Origin: Pedobacter frigidisoli
Lineage (GTDB): Bacteria; Bacteroidota; Bacteroidia; Sphingobacteriales; Sphingobacteriaceae
Length of the DNA: 64,000 nucleotides
Direction: 5' to 3'
NCBI RefSeq assembly: GCF_004331675.1
Contig: NZ_SJSN01000004.1
Span: forward strand, 250,255-314,254
This document shows positions 1 through 8,818 of the stretch, piece after piece. Position 1 is the stretch's first letter. Every line of letters begins with the position of its first letter. The notes under the pieces are model-generated. The model made no database searches, was not told the DNA's origin, and was given only the letters and a program-made list of their open reading frames with translations. The translations under genes were made by a program, and so were the position numbers.

Positions 1-1
1 T

Positions 2-58
2 TTACCGTGGAGAGGCTTTAGCGAATATGTTGTTGATAGTATTGTAACAGCGAAATAG
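2..58 (+). CDS. C-terminal end of an unidentified protein (partial)
   Basis: Frame 2 is open from the window edge to a TAG at 56-58 and would encode LPWRGFSEYVVDSIVTAK as the last 18 residues of a gene that begins before the window. Another frame is also open for 14 codons, so the assignment is weak. No family can be recognised from so short a tail. Confidence 0.3.
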   Translation, partial: LPWRGFSEYVVDSIVTAK

Positions 59-95
59 GGTTTTGGGAAACCATTTTCATACTAACTTGTTTTAA

Positions 96-132
96 ACAAA
101 AAAAATCCGGAGGCGGTTAAACCTTCCGGATT
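96..132 (-). terminator. Rho-independent terminator of the acyl-CoA dehydrogenase gene
   Basis: The arms AATCCGGA (104-111) and TCCGGATT (125-132) pair. On the minus strand the stem is followed by a run of eight T, which fits a terminator for the gene ending at 194. Confidence 0.8.
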
Positions 133-193
133 GCGCATAATATATTTGGTTTGTTGTTTTAATTATCTAGCTTTTTGCTGGGCTGTTTTTAGC

Positions 194-1345
194 TCAATTT
201 AAAATCTCTCTGGCAATAACAATCTTTTGTATTTCGGAAGTTCCCTCGCCTATTGTACATAATTTGCTATCACGGTAAAATTTTTCTACGGGGAAGTCTT
301 TGGTATAACCATAACCTCCAAATATCTGTACTGCTTCTGTAGCTACTCTAACCGAAACCTCTGAAGCAAAATATTTTGCCATTGCCGATTCTTTTGTCAT
401 TGGTAAATGTCTGTTCTTTAAATCTGCAGCCTGACGGATTAATAATTCCGCGGCTTCTATTTCTGTTGCCATATCGGCAAGTTTAAAGCTTATGGCCTGA
501 AAGCTAGAAATTGGCTGACCAAATTGCTGGCGTTGTTTCGAATAAGAAACTGCTGCATCGAATGCACCTTTAGCTATGCCTAAAGCTAGTGCAGCGATTG
601 AGATTCTGCCTCCATCTAAAACTTTCATGGCTTGTTTAAATCCCTCACCAACATTTCCCAATAAATTCGCTTTTGGAACGCGACAGTTATCAAAAATCAT
701 TTCTGTAGTTTCTGATGCTCGCATGCCTAGCTTATTCTCTTTTTTGCCTGCCGAGAAGCCAGGTGTTCCACGTTCTACAACGATTGCCGAAATTCCTTTA
801 GAACTCCCTTGCTCTCCTGTTCGCACCATTACAACCGCAACATCGCCACTTTTACCATGGGTAATCCAGTTTTTGGTACCATTTATAATGTAATCGTCGC
901 CATCTTCAACAGCTGTAGTCATCATTCTTAAAGCATCAGAACCTGTGTTAGCTTCTGTTAACCCCCAAGCGCCAATCCATTCTGCTGTGGCCAATTTAGG
1001 CAACCACCTTTGTTTCTGCTCTTCATTTGCAAAAGCCAAAATATGGCCAGTACAAAGTGAGTTATGCGCCGCCAGCGATAAACCAATGGAGCCACAAACT
1101 CTAGAAACCTCTACAATTACATCAACATACTCTTGGTAGCCTAGACCGGAGCCTCCGTATTCTTCGGGCACTAAAACACCCATTAAGCCTAATTCTCCCA
1201 ATTGTTTAAATAATGCTACGGGAAAATGCTGTGCCTCATCCCATTCCATTATATTTGGACGAATGTTTTTCTCTGCAAAATCGCGGACCATGGCCTTTAC
1301 ATTTTGTTGAGTTTCTGTTTCGGAAAAATTAAAGCTTACGCTCAT
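194..1345 (-). CDS. Acyl-CoA dehydrogenase
   Basis: This FAD flavoprotein of 383 aa has the normal length of the short/medium-chain acyl-CoA dehydrogenase family, which makes the alpha,beta double bond in acyl-CoA during beta-oxidation or branched amino-acid breakdown and passes electrons to ETF. The three domains are recognisable: N-terminal helical part (about 1-120), the beta domain with [12 protein letters not shown] near 127-138, and the C-terminal helical domain with [18 protein letters not shown]. The catalytic base is probably Glu367 in IGEGTSEIQ. The start ATG follows an AT-rich leader. It is a single-gene unit with its own terminator, and substrate chain length cannot be read from sequence. 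Confidence 0.93.
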   Translation of the reverse strand: MSVSFNFSETETQQNVKAMVRDFAEKNIRPNIMEWDEAQHFPVALFKQLGELGLMGVLVPEEYGGSGLGYQEYVDVIVEVSRVCGSIGLSLAAHNSLCTGHILAFANEEQKQRWLPKLATAEWIGAWGLTEANTGSDALRMMTTAVEDGDDYIINGTKNWITHGKSGDVAVVMVRTGEQGSSKGISAIVVERGTPGFSAGKKENKLGMRASETTEMIFDNCRVPKANLLGNVGEGFKQAMKVLDGGRISIAALALGIAKGAFDAAVSYSKQRQQFGQPISSFQAISFKLADMATEIEAAELLIRQAADLKNRHLPMTKESAMAKYFASEVSVRVATEAVQIFGGYGYTKDFPVEKFYRDSKLCTIGEGTSEIQKIVIAREILN

Positions 1346-1799
1346 TAAATTTATATTTTATAGTTAGTTTGGGCAATTATAAACATTTATTTTATAGTTA
1401 ATTACCATTAAATGTTTGTGTAATTACAGAATGAAATGGTATTTGGTACAATTAGCTTATCGATTAATTTTAAACCCTTAAATTATTGCCTTAATGGATA
1501 ATTAATTTCTTACAACTTTTTAAAAATAACTTAGTTGAGCTAGGGATTTAACCTAAAGAATGACCGTATTCGGTGAAAATGTTTTTGTTGCTTGCGCTGC
1601 TTTTAGTAAATAAACCTGATTGCAACAGAAATCCTTTTTGGTTGAACTTTCGACAAAGTCTGCAATTACGTTAACGAAAAAGATTGAAGTGCAAAGCAGG
1701 ACTTTCCGAACCGATTAATACTGAAACTGCTTTACAAATTATAGTTGAAGTTAGAATTTCGTTGTATTAATCCAAAAAATAATTGATGAGCAGCCAGTT
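1346..1799. other. Gene-free interval between two minus-strand genes
   Basis: I see no coding frame here. The right end must hold the leader and promoter of the acyl-CoA dehydrogenase, and it contains two near copies of ATTTTATAGTTA(G/A)TT. The middle holds an imperfect palindromic element, listed separately at 1612-1700. Confidence 0.5.
1612..1700. repeat. Imperfect palindromic intergenic element
   Basis: The left arm CCTGATTGCAACAGAAATC (1615-1633) followed by CTTTTT is an imperfect inverted copy of the right arm AAAAAGATTGAAGTGCAAAGCAGG ending at 1700. The element is non-coding. I recall similar sequence between genes of Pedobacter relatives, but this was not checked. Confidence 0.5.
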
Positions 1800-2699
1800 T
1801 TAAAAAGAAATGTATGGTGTAATTTTATCGATAATTTGCTGATTTATGATTAATATTTTTTTCAAATCGCCAGGATTAGTATAATTACCGTGTTGTTTTC
1901 TATATTGAATAATGGCGTTAATTTGTTTGTACGATAGATAAGGATTGGTTTTTAAATCGTTGAACTGTGCCGTATTGATATTTACTGTTTTTAGGGTTAT
2001 GCTGCTCATCGAGATCTGATCCTTAATTTCACCATACTTTATAGAATCTAGTCCGTATACTTCCATTAATTGTTCTTTTTTGTAGAAACCACCTAACCGC
2101 TCCCTATATTTTAATATTCGGGTTGCGAAAGCACCACCAATTCCCTTTATCTCTTCAAGCTGTGCAGAATCGGCTTTATTAATATCTACAATTACTGGCG
2201 ATTTTTTAACATATTCTTTTTTCTCAAAAGTGAAATCTTTCTTTGTATAACCACTCGGCTGATTTTCTATTTTAACATATGGCAAAAGTTTCTGATACAT
2301 TTCTGGAGAAATGGTGTACATTTTCTGTAGATCTTCGGACTTATAAAACTTTCCACCTTTTTTAGTATAATTCACAATCGATTGAGCTTGTTTAAAGGAT
2401 AAGCCCAAGCTTTGCCAACCATCAATACTTAGGCTATTTGGATCGAAATTAAAAAGTTGCGCCTTTTTTAAAGGTTGTGAACTTTCTATTCGATCTCTTG
2501 TTTTATGAAAATTTTCTTGATCGGTAACCTCTATTTTTTTTATTTGGGAGAGAAGATTTGGATCGTCTTTCTCTATTGTTTGATAACTATAGTATATAAT
2601 AGGTATAGTTTTCAAAAGAATAATAATAAAAACCAGCGCCAGCAATCCGTTGAATTCGCTCTTATTGAAACCGAAATGTTTATTGAGCCAAATTCTCAT
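1800..2699 (-). CDS. ComEA-like protein with three helix-hairpin-helix units
   Basis: The preferred start is the ATG at 2699 (MRIWLNKHFG), giving 299 aa; an upstream in-frame start at 2777 would add 26 unlikely residues. One membrane segment lies at about residues 15-37 (rich in V, I and L). Three ComEA-type helix-hairpin-helix units follow, the clearest being VDINKADSAQLEEIKGIGG with RYRERLGGF-like hairpins and a third starting VNINTAQFNDL. Such units bind DNA non-specifically, and ComEA proteins act in DNA uptake. Many Bacteroidota carry this membrane-anchored multi-HhH form, whose exact role is unknown. No competence genes are adjacent. Confidence 0.8.
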   Translation of the reverse strand: MRIWLNKHFGFNKSEFNGLLALVFIIILLKTIPIIYYSYQTIEKDDPNLLSQIKKIEVTDQENFHKTRDRIESSQPLKKAQLFNFDPNSLSIDGWQSLGLSFKQAQSIVNYTKKGGKFYKSEDLQKMYTISPEMYQKLLPYVKIENQPSGYTKKDFTFEKKEYVKKSPVIVDINKADSAQLEEIKGIGGAFATRILKYRERLGGFYKKEQLMEVYGLDSIKYGEIKDQISMSSITLKTVNINTAQFNDLKTNPYLSYKQINAIIQYRKQHGNYTNPGDLKKILIINQQIIDKITPYISF

Positions 2700-2790
2700 T
2701 TGCGATATGACGTGTGTATTATAAATATAAATCTTATTTTTGGAATTGCAAAACCCTAGGGTTTTGCATATCAACAACTAAGAATTTTAT

Positions 2791-4542
2791 ATGAAGATCA
2801 TAACTACCTCTGAGTTTGCTAAGGCGACAAAGTTAGATAAACTCGGTGTGCCAGGTTTAGCAGGCTTAATGATGGAGATCATGAAGTTGAACGACATTAA
2901 CGATGTTTTTTCTCAAAACCAGCATTTTAAGGGTTTAGAATTTGTAGATAAAATATTAGAAACGATTGGTGTTTCCATCGATTTTGATGATGATGATTTA
3001 AACTGCATTCCAAAAACAGGACCATTTATTGCTATTGCAAACCATCCTTATGGCGGAGTAGAAGGATTGGCCCTAGTTAAGCTTTTGTGCACCGTTAGGC
3101 CTGATGCAAAGGTAATGGTTAATTTCATTTTGAAGAAAATACCCAATTTGGATGAGTTTTTTGTTGCCGTAAATCCTTTTGAAAATGTTCAGCACTCATC
3201 TAGTATTAGTGGCCTGAAAATGACTTTTGATTTATTAAGAAGCGGAACACCAATTGGAATTTTCCCTGCGGGTGAGGTTTCGACCTTTAAATTAGATGCA
3301 CAACAAGTTACCGATAGAATGTGGCATCCGGTGGTTGGTAAGTTAATTGCCAAGGCAAAGGTACCAGTTGTTCCAATCTATTTTCATGGCAATAATGGTG
3401 TTTTCTTTAATATACTAAGTTTCATACACCCAACTTTGCGAACTGCGAAACTACCATCTGAATTTTTAAATAAGCAAGGACTGACCATTAAAGTTAGAAT
3501 AGGTAAGCCTATTGCCCCATCGGAGGTTTCGCACATGAACAGTGGCAATAAATTAATGGATTTTTTGCGTGCACGCACCTATGCCCTAGGCATTGGATTG
3601 GATACAGAGAAAAAATTATTTAATCCGTTGAATTTATTTAAGATTAAGAAAAAAGCTGCTGATATTATTGAAGAAACCTCGAGGGTTTTAATTAAGGGTG
3701 ACGTAGATACCTTGGCTGATTTTAAAGTATGGACAGAGAAAAACTATGAGGTTTACATTGTTCCAACCTTAAAAATACCGAATATTTTACGAGAGATTGG
3801 TCGTTTGCGTGAAATCACTTTCCGTGAGGTAGGTGAAGGAACCAACAAGAAAATCGATCTAGATAATTATGACATTTACTATAATCACCTATTTATTTGG
3901 GATAAGGATTTAGAAAATATAGTTGGCGCCTATCGTATTGGTAAAGGTGATGAGATTTTGGAAAGCATGGGCCGTCGAGGATTCTACCTTTCGGAGTTAT
4001 TTAAGATGAAAGATCAGTTTTATCCAATGCTGAGGCAAGGAATTGAATTGGGCAGATCGTGGATTAGAAAAGAATATCAAGGTAAGCCTCTTCCCCTATT
4101 TTTGTTGTGGAAGGGTATTTTGAAATACTTAATCGATAACCCACAGTATAGATACATGTTTGGGCCGGTAAGCATTAGCAATAACTTCTCGAAATTTAGT
4201 AAGGCTTTAATTGTTGATTACATCACCAAAAACCACTTCGATTATGAAATGGCTAAATATGTTAAACCACGCAATAAATTTAAGGCAGATCTTCTGCCCA
4301 TTTCAACCGATACCTTGGTAGATAGTAGTGAATCTTTTAAGGATTTAGACAGTATTATTGGGGATATAGAAAACTCACACATTAAGATTCCTGTATTATT
4401 AAGGCAGTATATGAACCTTAACGCTAAGATCATTTCGTTTAACATAGATCCGAAATTTTCTGATTGTTTGGATGGTTTCCTAGTAGTAGATACGCACAAC
4501 ATTCCGCCCGAAATGTTAGAGAAATTAGGCAAGAACTTATAA
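2791..4542 (+). CDS. Bifunctional aminolipid acyltransferase, OlsF/GlsF-like (PlsC-type domain plus GNAT-type N-acyltransferase domain)
   Basis: The 583-aa protein has two enzymatic parts. Residues about 1-275 form a PlsC/OlsA-like O-acyltransferase with NHPYGGVEG (His85, acidic Glu91) and IFPAGEVS. Residues about 300-583 form an OlsB-like GNAT acyl-ACP-dependent N-acyltransferase with VGAYRIGKGDEI and SVSISNNFSK-like stretches. From known OlsF and Bacteroides GlsB/GlsA, the expected product is an ornithine or glycine lipid made by N-acylation followed by O-acylation, at the inner membrane. The gene is monocistronic with a strong terminator. A one-domain paralogue lies 1.4 kb downstream (5975). 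Which amino acid is used cannot be told from sequence. Confidence 0.85.
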   Translation: MKIITTSEFAKATKLDKLGVPGLAGLMMEIMKLNDINDVFSQNQHFKGLEFVDKILETIGVSIDFDDDDLNCIPKTGPFIAIANHPYGGVEGLALVKLLCTVRPDAKVMVNFILKKIPNLDEFFVAVNPFENVQHSSSISGLKMTFDLLRSGTPIGIFPAGEVSTFKLDAQQVTDRMWHPVVGKLIAKAKVPVVPIYFHGNNGVFFNILSFIHPTLRTAKLPSEFLNKQGLTIKVRIGKPIAPSEVSHMNSGNKLMDFLRARTYALGIGLDTEKKLFNPLNLFKIKKKAADIIEETSRVLIKGDVDTLADFKVWTEKNYEVYIVPTLKIPNILREIGRLREITFREVGEGTNKKIDLDNYDIYYNHLFIWDKDLENIVGAYRIGKGDEILESMGRRGFYLSELFKMKDQFYPMLRQGIELGRSWIRKEYQGKPLPLFLLWKGILKYLIDNPQYRYMFGPVSISNNFSKFSKALIVDYITKNHFDYEMAKYVKPRNKFKADLLPISTDTLVDSSESFKDLDSIIGDIENSHIKIPVLLRQYMNLNAKIISFNIDPKFSDCLDGFLVVDTHNIPPEMLEKLGKNL

Positions 4543-4552
4543 TAATTAGAAA

Positions 4553-4585
4553 CAAAAAAACCCAGACATCCATCTGGGTTTTTTC
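4553..4585 (+). terminator. Bidirectional-looking terminator after the acyltransferase gene
   Basis: AAAACCCAGA and TCTGGGTTTT form the stem around loop CATCCA. T runs flank the 3' side, just 10-15 nt after the stop at 4542. Confidence 0.9.
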
Positions 4586-4763
4586 TTATCAACTAACCTA
4601 AACTTTATAAATACTAACCAAGTAATTTATGCCACAAAAGTAAGGGCAGCTTATTAAATCAGTATTAACACAAAGTTATTAAACTTGCATTTTCAACAGC
4701 ACCAAGCAAATTTATAGCAAGTAATTCAAAAATAATTTCTCCCATTAAGCATAAATGGATAAC

Positions 4764-4794
4764 TAAAAAAGGCTACCACATTGCTGTGATAACC
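4764..4794 (-). terminator. Terminator of the receiver-domain gene
   Basis: On the minus strand GGTTATCACA-GCAA-TGTGGTAGCC forms a 10-bp stem with two G-U pairs and a GCAA tetraloop, followed by six T. It lies 35 nt after the stop codon at 4829. Confidence 0.85.
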
Positions 4795-4828
4795 TCCTGT
4801 AAACAACTCTCAAAAGTTATTTATTAAC

Positions 4829-5179
4829 TTAATTAATCATCTCAGCCACGATTGATTTTAATACTTCAATATCAAAAGGCTTTTCAACTATGGAATTAGG
4901 CTCACAACGATAGTCACTATCTGTAACGGTATTTGCAGTAATCAAAACAATTGGTATGTGCGCTGTGGGTTGGTAACCTTTTAGATATCTACAAACCACT
5001 CTACCATCAGCACCACCAAAATCTACATCGAGCAAAATAATATCCGGGTTAAAATTCGAAATTACTTCTTCGAGATTCCTGCTAGAAATAATACCTTTTA
5101 CGATATAATTTTCTTTAAAAACTAGTTGTACAATTTCCTGTAATGATTGTTCATCAACAATAAATAGAATTCTTTTGAT
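4829..5179 (-). CDS. Single-domain response-regulator receiver without a standard start codon
   Basis: The reading frame encodes a complete 116-residue CheY-like receiver: beta1 RILFIVDE, the phospho-acceptor Asp in IILLDVDFGG, the Thr in VLITAN and the Lys in VEKPF. The second acidic-pocket residue is Glu, not Asp (VDE). Between the upstream in-frame TAA (5186-5188) and beta1 there is no ATG, GTG or TTG. The most natural start by alignment is ATC at 5179 or a nearby ATT, preceded by A-rich sequence. The internal TTG at 5035 would delete half the fold. It is either a rare-start gene or one whose start codon was lost. A dedicated terminator follows. No kinase is adjacent. Confidence 0.7.
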   Translation of the reverse strand: MKRILFIVDEQSLQEIVQLVFKENYIVKGIISSRNLEEVISNFNPDIILLDVDFGGADGRVVCRYLKGYQPTAHIPIVLITANTVTDSDYRCEPNSIVEKPFDIEVLKSIVAEMIN

Positions 5180-5387
5180 AGCGTTTTAGTTTATTATTAA
5201 GTGCTAGTAAACCTATGCAAAAGAAAACCGCCTCCAATCAGTATATCTACGCTTTAAAAAGATATTAGTACGCTATATAGTTCAAAATTTGAGCATGCAG
5301 AAATCATACGTTGCTGTTATAATTGACCTAAAAAACTGATATGCAAGTATTAATACGTAAATTACATTTTACTTAAATATTAGGGAT

Positions 5388-5567
5388 ATGTTGGTTAAGA
5401 AAAATTTAACAAAGAATCAATTAGATTCGATTGAGGTGGGCGATGATATTAAGGATGAAAAAGGGAATAGTGGCATTGTGGCTAAAATAGATATATCCAA
5501 ATACAGAAAATTTGTACAATACTTTTTTAGGTTAAAGGGTGATGGAACGATAGATATTCTAAAATAA
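5388..5567 (+). CDS. Small hypothetical protein, 59 aa
   Basis: ATG at 5388 opens a frame of 59 codons encoding MLVKKNLTKNQLDSIEVGDD and continuing to IDILK. It is charged, has no membrane segment and is not recognised. An A-rich leader with TTAGGGAT precedes the start, and the AT-rich codon use matches its neighbours. A hairpin (5604-5634) follows 37 nt downstream. The coding call rests only on length and codon character. Confidence 0.5.
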   Translation: MLVKKNLTKNQLDSIEVGDDIKDEKGNSGIVAKIDISKYRKFVQYFFRLKGDGTIDILK

Positions 5568-5598
5568 ACAGTTATCAATTGTTGATTAATCTAGTGCG

Positions 5599-5691
5599 AA
5601 AAAAAAGGTTACAACAATCGCTGTTGTAACCTTTATCTAAATTAACGCTCTCAATCTAATGATTGTGATGCAAGGCTCTCACCCCTTGCGA
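5599..5691 (-). ncRNA. Candidate small RNA, about 90 nt
   Basis: On the minus strand a TATATTTG box (5695-5702, matching TAnnTTTG) is followed by a structured stretch: a GCAAGG/CCTTGC hairpin (5670-5675 with 5684-5689), then the long stem AAAGGTTACAACA/TGTTGTAACCTTT with a T8 tail (5634 down to 5599). There is no ORF and no protein gene immediately upstream on this strand, so the terminator needs a transcript of its own. No -33 TTG element is clear. The hairpin could instead end transcription of the small plus-strand gene at 5388, but its plus-strand T tail is poor. Confidence 0.45.
5604..5634 (-). terminator. Strong hairpin terminator
   Basis: A 13-bp perfect stem (AAAGGTTACAACA with TGTTGTAACCTTT) around a 5-nt loop is followed on the minus strand by eight T. 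Confidence 0.8.
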
Positions 5692-5974
5692 TGGCAAATA
5701 TATATTTTTCATTCCTATTTACCATTATTTTATTTTAAAAATTTAATCCTAATTATTTTTTTCTTTTGAAAAATATGCTGCTTTTCCACAAAAATTAGTA
5801 ATTTCTTAATGAAATATTACGCTGATGTTAACATAATTCCATTATCTTTAGATACTCTTTATGAGCTACGCTAAGCAGCTGAAATTAAATAACATCAGCC
5901 GTTTCGCATCTTGTATTTAGCTCAATTATTTATTATAAAGTTGCTTCAAGTCAATCAACTTTCATGTACACCCT

Positions 5975-6790
5975 ATGACACTAATATCTAAGGAAAATTT
6001 TTCTAAAGCAGCTGGTATTTGTAATATCCCTATTCCGGGCCTAGCGAGTTTCTTAATGAGATTTTTAAAGATTAATGAGTTTAATGGAATTATAAAAGAT
6101 GCAAATGAATTAGAAGGTGCAGAGTTTGCCAATCACATTCTTAAAGTTTTGGGTGTAACGGTTAAGGTTAATAATGAAGATTTGGCAAATATCCCCAAAG
6201 ATGGAGCTTTCATTGCAATAGCAAATCATCCTTACGGCGCTATAGAATCACTTGCAATTTTAAGCACGCTAACTAAATATAGGCCCGAGACCATGTTTAT
6301 GGGAAACTTCTTAATCAAGAAAATCCCTAATCTCGAAAAAAGCATCATTGCTGTAAATCCTTTTGAAAAAGTCCAAGATGCATCCAGCATTAGCGGAATT
6401 AAAATAACCTTAAACACCTTAAAGAATGGAAACCCAGTTGCCATATTTCCTGCTGGAGAGGTTTCATCTTATAGGGTTAGAAAAAATCAGATTACCGATA
6501 GAGAATGGCATCCTGTAGTTGGAAAGATAATTTCAAAGGCCAACGTTCCAATTCTGCCCATTTATTTCCACGGAAATAATGGGCTCTTCTTCAGCCTTTT
6601 AAAATTGATACATCCATCATTACAAACGGCAAAGCTAATTTCAGAGTTGTTTAACAAAAACGGACATCAGCTTAAAATCAGCATTGGTAAACCAGTATTA
6701 ATAAGTGAAATTGATTGCAAAAACTGTAATATATCCCTCTTAAAACACCTCAGAAATGGTCTTTATTCGCTAGGTAAAGCAAAAACTTAG
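5975..6790 (+). CDS. PlsC/OlsA-like acyltransferase (stand-alone paralogue of the OlsF N-terminal domain)
   Basis: The 271-aa protein aligns over its whole length with residues 1-275 of the bifunctional acyltransferase at 2791. The motifs are in the same register: NHPYGAIES with His85 and Glu91, IFPAGEVS, and IYFHGNNGLFF. It lacks the GNAT half, so it should only esterify a hydroxyl or lyso-lipid acceptor with an acyl chain at the inner membrane. It ends cleanly at LGKAKT with no sign of a decayed GNAT domain after the stop, so this is a one-domain form and not a recent truncation. The following gene starts about 76 nt later and may be cotranscribed. Confidence 0.8.
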   Translation: MTLISKENFSKAAGICNIPIPGLASFLMRFLKINEFNGIIKDANELEGAEFANHILKVLGVTVKVNNEDLANIPKDGAFIAIANHPYGAIESLAILSTLTKYRPETMFMGNFLIKKIPNLEKSIIAVNPFEKVQDASSISGIKITLNTLKNGNPVAIFPAGEVSSYRVRKNQITDREWHPVVGKIISKANVPILPIYFHGNNGLFFSLLKLIHPSLQTAKLISELFNKNGHQLKISIGKPVLISEIDCKNCNISLLKHLRNGLYSLGKAKT

Positions 6791-6866
6791 CAACCATTTA
6801 AATTTCTCAATGTTAAATTCCTATTAAGGTTTTTTTACTTATTCACATAAAGAAATTGTTGCTTTT

Positions 6867-8117
6867 GTGTTAATTATAAGTAAATTTAATGTAACCAAAT
6901 ATATTAGGGATTTGAAAAGGAGCATATATACATATTTCTTGAGCATTTTTTTGTTCTCCAGCGGCTTGATGCTTCCTACCATCAGCAAAGGACAAAACTA
7001 TGCTTTTGATTTTTATGATCGCACCTTTAATTTCTCTATCGATACTTCAGCAATTCTTCAAGTAGATGAAAAAGCATCTGGACTTGAAGTTGCAAAGTTT
7101 TATAAAAACATATCATTAAGTAATTATACTAATCTCATTTCCTCATTAAAGGCTTATCAGGAAAAACATCACTTAAATGATTGGATTTATTATCAGTTGG
7201 TACGCAAAACGGCAGAATATATATCTCCAAAAAGCGAAAATTATTTTCGCTACACGCTATATAAATGGTTTTTACTAAGCAAATGTGGTTACGATGCAAG
7301 ATTGGCGATTGGCAATAACCAAGTGATTTTTTACGTCAGAAATGAAGAAGACATAAGCGATATTCCATTTTTTACAATTGATAACAAAAAGTACATGTGC
7401 CTAAATTATCACGATTATGGAAAGCTCTTTAAGCAAGCAGATGTTTATAAACCTGTAGAAATTTCAATTCCAGAGGCCAAAAACTCTTTTTCTTACAAAG
7501 TAACGAGAATGCCAGATTTTAAACCAGAAAGCTATGAGGAAAAAGACGTGCAGTTTAGTTATAAGCAGAAAATTTTTCACTTTAAATTAAAGGTAAGTGA
7601 AGATGTACAGGCAATATTTAAGAATTACCCAGGTGTAACTTTCGAAAATTATTTTAATATTCCTCTAAGCAGGGAAACCTACAGCTCGTTAATTCCAATA
7701 TTAAAGGAAAACTTAAAGCAATTAGACCAGAAAAACGGTGTGGATTACCTAATGAGATTTACGCGGTATGCCTTTCTGTATGAAAATGATGAACAAAACT
7801 TTGGTATGGAAAAACGTTTATCTCCAGAACAAACCTTATTGAATAAATATAGCGACTGTGATGATCGGGCAGCATTGTTTTTTTACCTCGTAAAGGAAAT
7901 ATACAATTTACCGATGATTGCCCTCCTTTACCCTACCCACTTAACAATGGCTGTACAATTTGATAAACCAGTTGGAGAATCTATTGTTTACAAAGGCAAG
8001 AATTATTCTTTCTGCGAACCAACTCCACAAAGTGAAGATTTAAAAATAGGGCAAATTTCTACGAAATTAAAGAACATCAAATATGAAGTGGTATATGCTT
8101 ATGAGCCAATTAAATAG
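6867..8117 (+). CDS. Exported transglutaminase-like protein
   Basis: The frame opens at GTG 6867 (416 aa); an alternative TTG at 6912 places a signal-like segment (YTYFLSIFLFSSGLML, then SKGQ) nearer the N-terminus. The C-terminal third contains LLNKYSDCDDRAALFFYLVK, the Cys-Asp context of bacterial transglutaminase-like cysteine domains. A later THLTMAVQF supplies a plausible catalytic His, and SFCEPT a plausible acid. The N-terminal 200 residues are not recognised. Such proteins in Bacteroidota are periplasmic or membrane-associated, with mostly unknown substrates. The role here is inferred only to family level. Confidence 0.65.
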   Translation: MLIISKFNVTKYIRDLKRSIYTYFLSIFLFSSGLMLPTISKGQNYAFDFYDRTFNFSIDTSAILQVDEKASGLEVAKFYKNISLSNYTNLISSLKAYQEKHHLNDWIYYQLVRKTAEYISPKSENYFRYTLYKWFLLSKCGYDARLAIGNNQVIFYVRNEEDISDIPFFTIDNKKYMCLNYHDYGKLFKQADVYKPVEISIPEAKNSFSYKVTRMPDFKPESYEEKDVQFSYKQKIFHFKLKVSEDVQAIFKNYPGVTFENYFNIPLSRETYSSLIPILKENLKQLDQKNGVDYLMRFTRYAFLYENDEQNFGMEKRLSPEQTLLNKYSDCDDRAALFFYLVKEIYNLPMIALLYPTHLTMAVQFDKPVGESIVYKGKNYSFCEPTPQSEDLKIGQISTKLKNIKYEVVYAYEPIK

Positions 8118-8248
8118 CAATATTCAGTTTAAAATCATATTAAATTAATATTAAGAAAATGTTATCATATCAACAACAAGTTAAATGGCTCGCATTTTAA
8201 GTTAATTTTAGACTTTTAATATTTAGTTTGATTCTAAATTTATACCCT

Positions 8249-8524
8249 ATGTCTGCTGTTATCTATACCATTTTAAAAGAGTTTTTTGTTGAGGTACATG
8301 GTCACGGCGTTAAGGCTAGAATTATGTCGCCTATTAATGATGATAGTGTTTTTGTATTTCAAATCAGTTTGTTCTACAAAAGTAAAAGCGATTCTGATGC
8401 CTACGAACCCGCATCTACGTTTACCTCTTATGCAAATGCAGAAAGACATTTATTGCAATACTTAGAGGGATTTCAAAACACTTTGGATTTAGGAGGCGAA
8501 ATTGCGCCAGGAAATAGCTTTTAG
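8249..8524 (+). CDS. Hypothetical protein, 91 aa
   Basis: The ATG at 8249 (MSAVIYTILKEFF) is preferred over an in-frame TTG at 8228, because the extra residues come from an AT-rich leader. The protein is soluble and mixed alpha/beta in composition, with SLFYKSKSDSDAYEPASTF in the middle. I do not recognise a family. Its TAG stop overlaps the stop codon of the convergent small gene at 8521. Confidence 0.6.
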   Translation: MSAVIYTILKEFFVEVHGHGVKARIMSPINDDSVFVFQISLFYKSKSDSDAYEPASTFTSYANAERHLLQYLEGFQNTLDLGGEIAPGNSF

Positions 8525-8673
8525 ATATTTTCCTTATCGTCTTTTTCTGGTGGTAATTCTGACTGAATAACATCCTCCTCAAAATTTTTCTTATCTTTTT
8601 GGTTTCGGATGATCAGATAAATAATCAAAATAACTACCAAAACTGCAACTCCGATTATTATTGGATAATTCAT
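8521..8673 (-). CDS. Small single-pass membrane protein, 50 aa
   Basis: The minus strand from ATG 8673 encodes 50 residues. One hydrophobic helix (YPIIIGVAVLVVILIIYLII, residues 3-22) is followed by RNQKDKK and an acidic tail ending PPEKDDKENI. The order hydrophobic, basic, acidic suggests the tail is cytoplasmic. Its TAA (8521-8523) overlaps the convergent stop of the 8249 gene. It is unrecognised, but the frame looks like a genuine small protein. Confidence 0.65.
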   Translation of the reverse strand: MNYPIIIGVAVLVVILIIYLIIRNQKDKKNFEEDVIQSELPPEKDDKENI

Positions 8674-8790
8674 AGGCTTGATTAAAAACTAACTAATCTC
8701 TTTAGACTAAGTTATCTGAAATATTTTATATGTTAACCGCTCGCTTAACAGTTAACATAATCATAATATTAATTTAACTTTTGGATATTT

Positions 8791-8798
8791 TATCTTTG
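8791..8798 (+). promoter_or_regulatory. TAnnTTTG promoter box upstream of 8819
   Basis: TATCTTTG matches the Bacteroidota -7 consensus and lies 20 nt before the ATG at 8819. Confidence 0.55.
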
Positions 8799-8818
8799 AG
8801 GATATACATAAGTTTTAG

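Larger units (their letters stand above)
5568..5974. other. Intergenic stretch with a minus-strand small-RNA candidate
   Basis: No protein-coding frame is convincing. The left part holds the hairpin at 5604-5634 and the candidate ncRNA described separately. The right part (5705-5974) is AT-rich and probably holds the promoter of the acyltransferase at 5975, though I could not place a clear TAnnTTTG box there. Confidence 0.5.

Noticed and set aside
4829..5035. Short receiver ORF starting at internal TTG 5035
   Set aside because: This start removes beta1 to alpha2, whereas the upstream frame continues a perfect receiver domain.
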